In this document: one piece after another, positions 59,554 to 64,000 of the stretch
Layout: each line of letters opens with the position of its first letter
Numbering within the stretch: the stretch's first letter is position 1
From: Pohlia nutans
Lineage: Eukaryota; Streptophyta; Bryopsida; Bryales; Mniaceae
DNA: 64,000 nucleotides
Assembly (NCBI GenBank): GCA_022496805.1
Contig: CM040103.1
Coordinates: forward strand, 3,490,001 to 3,554,000
Direction of reading: 5' to 3'
Notes under the pieces: generated by a model
The model's input: the letters and a program-made list of their open reading frames with translations, nothing else
Databases searched by the model: none
What the model was told of the DNA's origin: nothing
Position numbers and translations under genes: made by a program

Positions 59554-59870
59554 CTCATCAGATTGTAGCATATCATTGCTTTGCATGTAACATGCATTGA
59601 AAAGATATGGAAGCTCAAGGCACTTAGAGTAAAATCCAATTTTTTTAGGGTTTTGATAGTGTTCGTGATGATACTTAAGCCATCTTAGGGTTTGATGGCG
59701 TGTCTTCCTCTTGAGTGATGGCACTGTGGAGTTTGATTAGCGAGAATCAAATGTCATATCATTTGAGGGGTAGAAGTTTGATGAATACGCCCCTTCTGGA
59801 AGATGTTTGAGCTCATCAGATTGTAACATATCATTGGGATCATGCATTGAAAATGTATGGAAACTCTAGG
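59554..59870 (+). repeat. Direct repeat of about 60 bp
   Basis: GCTCATCAGATTGTA, CATATCATT and TGCATTGAAAA recur in order near 59554 and near 59812. Confidence 0.6.
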
Positions 59871-60295
59871 CTGCAGAAGAAGAACTCGAACTTCAGCAGT
59901 GTTGGTTTAGACTACCCCAGAACGTCATCAACTGTTTGACTCCTGCAATCAGGTGTGATCTCTTGAATGTTCTCATTTTGCAGAATTTATCTGTCAAAAG
60001 GAACAAATTCGATTTTTGTTTAGGGTTCTGATAACTTCTTTTCTTGACCTTGAAGTTTGGTAGAGTCAACATGTTGAGCTGGTCTTGTGATTGCGTGAAG
60101 ATGTTGGATGTGATGTAGTCCAAGCTTAAGCTTATGTTGCTTAAGGAGTTTTCCTTACACCGAGTAACGTGATTTTCTATCTTCGAGGTACAATTGATTG
60201 TTAACATGAAAACGAATTTTTTTATGGAATGCTATTTTTCAATGAAGGCATTTGTGAAAGCTGGAAGATTTCAGGGTTATCTTTTGAGACCTTAA

Positions 60296-60420
60296 CCCCT
60301 GAAGGACCAAGAAGCCCAAATTGGGCTCTGTGTTTATTTAACAGTTTTGAGTGGGCCCTATTTGAACTTCCTCTTGTTCAAATTTATTTGTTTTTGACCA
60401 ACACATTCAATGATCTTTAG
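60296..60420. mobile_element. Left end of a TTAA element, GGACCAAGAAGCC type
   Basis: TTAA at 60292-60295, then CCCCTGAAGGACCAAG. Shares its subterminal sequence with 25.55 kb. No right end found; the end coordinate is nominal. Confidence 0.45.
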
Positions 60421-60502
60421 TACTGTACAGTAGTTCTGGTGACATGAAATTTGGTTCCATGTGAATTATATTTTTCACAATATGATCAATTGAATTTTTC
60501 AG

Positions 60503-60607
60503 AAGCAACGAATTGCTATTACTAGAGCTCTGTTAAGGGATCCTGCTATTTTGGTCCTTGATGAGGCGACAAGTGCTCCTGATGCTGAGAGTGAACATCT
60601 TGTGCAG
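60503..60607 (+). pseudogene. Orphan exon of an ABCB-type transporter ATPase
   Basis: An exact 35-codon exon between TTTTTCAG and GTAATT encodes [20 protein letters not shown] then [15 protein letters not shown]: the segment after the signature motif through Walker B (ILVLDEATS) of a half- or full-size ABCB transporter. TSAP replaces the usual TSAL. No neighbouring exon (Walker A, signature LSGGQ, H-loop) is visible within 5 kb on either side. It is therefore a captured or leftover exon, or part of a gene with very long introns. Confidence 0.75.
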
Positions 60608-62929
60608 GTAATTGGCTTTCATACTTGCATCCCCTGCTCATTAGACGTAGGCTGCTGCAATAGTTTGGTGCACACAGGGCTAGAGTATATGTACACTCTG
60701 AACTCATTCTTATCACTGTGATATCACATTCCAGTATTTCTGCAGAGAATATTGTGTTACACTTGTTGATTATCTGCTATTGTATGGACATGTGATTGGA
60801 CATTGCATAAGAATGCAATGTAGTTGTGCAGGGTTTAGGTGTTGTGAAGGGATGTAAACACATACTCCGTATTTTGAACGGATATATAGGAAATTTATAA
60901 CTTTATTGTACTCTATTTCACGAACATTTGCAACAATGTTGTCTAATTTACAATGACATGACATCCTACAAATGCAGAGTAAAAGGTAGATATAGGATAT
61001 TCTATCAGGTAGATTTTACATGCATGTATTTCTTCATATATTTGAGGTAGACCCATTGCAAATCCTCTTCTCTGCAACCAAGAAGTGTTCACAAACGTGC
61101 CAGTGCCTATATTCTGAATGTTGATTTCTGATGCGTCCTTTTACCACATCCGGTGATTTTTTTTATCCATCCAAATTCTTTTGATTCTTATGCTAGTTGA
61201 CTATTTGTACATTATGGATCTTCAAAATAAGATATTGTGAATATTTTAAAAACAAAAAACGGTTTATATCAAATTTCATTCTTAGTTCAAAAAATGAGAT
61301 TTTAAAAATGATTTTTCAAAATAAGTAGAATCAAATGATGGACATTATTCTAAATTCATTTCAAATGTTTTTAATTTTAAAAATGTTATTTTGCGAATTT
61401 TAATTGAATTTCAAAAACAAACCTTGAAAATTTTATTAAAAAATATGATAAATCCAATCGCACAAATATGATCTACATAATGCTCAAGCAATTGATTTAC
61501 ATGCTCGACATTCACGCCTAGCTTTTGAACAACCACAACAAAATTGTATGAATAAGTTATTAAAATATAAAGTTTGTTCCAAAAGGCCCAGTAGATTATG
61601 ACTTCATTTCGTCGACGGTTGTGCGTAGCATCGCGTAGCCCTAGTGAATTTTTAATGTTAATTGCTTCTAAATTCTATAAATGAAGATCTAAAACTATTT
61701 TGGGAATTTAGAGCGTAAAGACTTTTATGAGATTATAGGAATATTCCATATATTATAGAATAATATAAAATATTTTCAAAAGATGCCAAAAATATTTCAA
61801 AAGATTTTATCTTACAATATTGAAATATTGTTTGGCATTTTCTTATTTATTAAAGTTTTTGATAATTAAATCAAGTGTTTTACAACATTAGAAACTTTTT
61901 TTGTTTTAAACTATGACACCCGTTGTACAAAAAGACAAGTAGTATAATATTATAATATCATATAACATTTTTATTTTCTATATATATGTATATACAATAT
62001 TGCTACATTATTATATACAATGAACTTGTTCTCTCTATTTTCAAAGAATTAATCTAAAATCTATATTTTTCAATCTAATTTTTAATAATTTTATAAAATT
62101 GACGCTTCATAATTCACTTTTTAACCTTTTCAAAATTGATAATTCAAGAAATTTGTTGAATTTTTGTTGATTATTTGGTCGCCATTGTCTAGTAGTGCAT
62201 GGCCGGCTATGACCATTTTGTGAAGTTGTTCGGTGTCCTTTTACTCTTGGTGAATTTGTCCAATACACTTCTCCTCTATGACTTGTCAAGACTTCTTAAG
62301 GCATTCTTTTTATTTTCTTTTCGTCTTCTTTGGCATACCATCTCTAACCTCAAATAACTATGTCTTAAACATAAATTCTTGACCGACCGGTGCACTTCTC
62401 CATCGTAGTGTAAAGCTGCCCTAAGTAGAGTTTTCAATCCTGATTAAAAATTAAACTAGAACTTCATTGCCTTTGGAAATTGATTGATACAGTTTCAAAG
62501 ATGATTTCTCATTAGCATAACAATATAGTAGGAGGTTTCAAGGAATATGTTGAAGGCAATGTTCAAATGGTTGTTTAAAAGGTCGTTTCAAATGTCATTT
62601 CAAAAGTTAAATCAAATGATGTCTCATAGATTATTCAAAAGGTTATTCAAAAAATACTATTCGTTAAGCAAAGGCATTTTTAGATGCTATGTAGTGGTGA
62701 TTTTTCACAAGGTCTATGAACGGTCCTCAAACATGTCCTTTTAAAACAAATAATGTCGTGTGGAGAGGTTCTTCAAAAGATTATATATTGGTTTTTGAAC
62801 GCGTTCAAACATGTTGCCAAAATATTATCAAAATCAGTTTCAGAGTCTACCCTTAATAATATTATATTTGGTCTAATATGACAACTTCATTAATGTGACA
62901 TATTTTTGCGTGGCCTAACTTCCGTGGTT
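60608..62929. other. Intergenic; weak repeats
   Basis: 61.2-61.5 kb resembles the 4997-5536 element interior. TCTAGTAGTG near 62190 looks like a CACTA right end. No gene recognised. Confidence 0.4.
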
Positions 62930-62933
62930 TTAA

Positions 62934-63140
62934 CCCCTAACGCTTGAGGGGGTCCCCCTCATTTTTGACATTTTTTTTCATGATCCCTGAACGCATTTCA
63001 AATCCTTTTTTTTACATTCCAACTATAGTATCTTGTACTCCTAAGCCTTATAAACTATCCCTCAAAATTTTAAAACATTTGACTATACAAATGTTAAGAT
63101 ATATGCAAATGAAGTTGAGATTTTGAAATTTTAGGCCTTG
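62934..63140. mobile_element. Left end of a TTAA element, CCCCTAACGC type
   Basis: TTAA at 62930-62933, then CCCCTAACGCTTGAGGGGG. The right end is not in the window; the end coordinate is nominal. Confidence 0.4.
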
Positions 63141-63837
63141 AAAAATCCAGGAAGCCTTCCTTTGATGGGCTCTCAAACCCCCCAAAAAAAGTTGAAATGG
63201 GAAAGTAAAACAATCCTTACATCATTCTAACTAATGTTTTTCATTAGGATCTTTGCACACAAAATTTGCATAAGAGCATCTAAAATCACCATCGTCAACC
63301 TCGTTCTCAGATGACTCTTGATTAAGATTTTCTAAGAGAATCCCCTCTCACATGTAGCAATATTGACTAAAATCATCATAATCCTCTTTTACAATTTATT
63401 AAAGCCATGCCAATTGATTGACTACTATGAAGTTGTACATTACATGCAAACTCTTAGACCTCAAACAATTATTTCATAAGAACCATTTCCCTCATAGTTT
63501 CTACTATCTCCAAATTCAATGACCTCGCCATCTCAGTGTCTTTTTACAAGCTCATTTATCTTTTGATTAGGATGGGTCAAAAAAAATTTAATGGGTTTTG
63601 GGACTTGTTTTCTTTTACCAATCGATCCAAGGACATGTTGGTTTATCAAAGGATCAGTTAAGGGGTGGATCATTTTATTCTTTTCATGGCAATATTGCAA
63701 TGAGACATGAAACGGGCTAAAACTTTGTGAAAATCAACTATGATGCTATGTGGGATTGGCATTTTTGGCCTACCACACTATTGATGTGACTTATTAATTA
63801 AGTCATTTGTTGTTAACCTATTTAATGTTTAGAGGAG
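63141..63837. other. Intergenic, no gene seen
   Basis: Nothing recognised. Confidence 0.5.
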
Positions 63838-64000
63838 CACTCGAAGCGAAAAGAGAAGAATAGTTGACGGTCGGCTCGTGCCGATCATTCTATTGTGGAT
63901 CATGTCAACACTCAAAGCGAAAGGAGAAGAATAGTTGACGGTCGGCTTGTGCCGATCATTCCATTGTGGGTCATGTCAACACTCCAAGCAAAAGAAGAAG
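63838..64000 (+). repeat. 71-bp tandem array running off the right edge
   Basis: Units start at 63838, 63909 and 63980, each CACTCxAAGCGAAA-like with TAGTTGACGGTCGGC and GTGCCGATCATTC. Confidence 0.8.

Noticed and set aside
1..64000. CRISPR arrays, operons, rRNA genes or true tRNA genes
   Set aside because: None seen. The tRNA-like B boxes belong to SINE copies, and the sequence is eukaryotic.

Overview
This looks like nuclear DNA of a land plant. Genes are AT-rich, split into short exons by GT-AG introns, and belong to plant families: a TIR-NB-ARC-LRR immune receptor, a TOPLESS-type WD40 propeller, a 2-oxoglutarate/Fe(II) dioxygenase and an ABC transporter exon. The NB-ARC and LRR wording reminds me of bryophyte receptors, but the species cannot be fixed from sequence alone. 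Gene density is low and most of the window is transposon-derived.

Layout. 0.5-3.2 kb: dioxygenase gene on the minus strand, lacking its last exon(s). 3.2-8.4 kb: small repeats, a SINE and a perfect hairpin. 8.5-21.9 kb: one plus-strand gene reading TIR, NB-ARC, LRR, then seven clean exons of a TOPLESS-like WD40 propeller. Its LRR-coding exon is split by a 6.9-kb two-gene DNA transposon (11034-17968). That transposon carries a 975-aa transposase with a RAG1-like layout of acidic and zinc-binding residues, plus a convergent 390-aa partner gene. 22-30 kb: non-autonomous elements bounded by TTAA with CCC...GGG ends, the piggyBac hallmark. 30.6-33.8 kb: a decayed transposase-like gene with four in-frame stops. 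34-43 kb: more TTAA elements, CACTA elements, a tRNA-type SINE and minisatellites. 43-46 kb: GC-richer patch with possible exons and a solo LTR carrying heat-shock elements. 49.5-54 kb: a decayed gene of about 1,485 codons with a ParB-like domain. 54-64 kb: repeats, one orphan ABC-transporter exon and a tandem array at the right edge.

How the pieces relate. The receptor-TOPLESS fusion has the form of an NLR with an integrated domain: TOPLESS corepressors act in plant immune transcription and are pathogen targets, so the propeller could be bait or a signalling output. The gene now has two single-base frameshifts plus the transposon, so this copy is probably not producing full-length protein, although the TOPLESS exons are intact. 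The inserted transposon has both reading frames intact, with E2F-like sites about 160 bp upstream of one start codon and 150-190 bp upstream of the other. Its introns have in turn collected a foldback MITE, a SINE, a Stowaway-type MITE and an inverted-repeat element.
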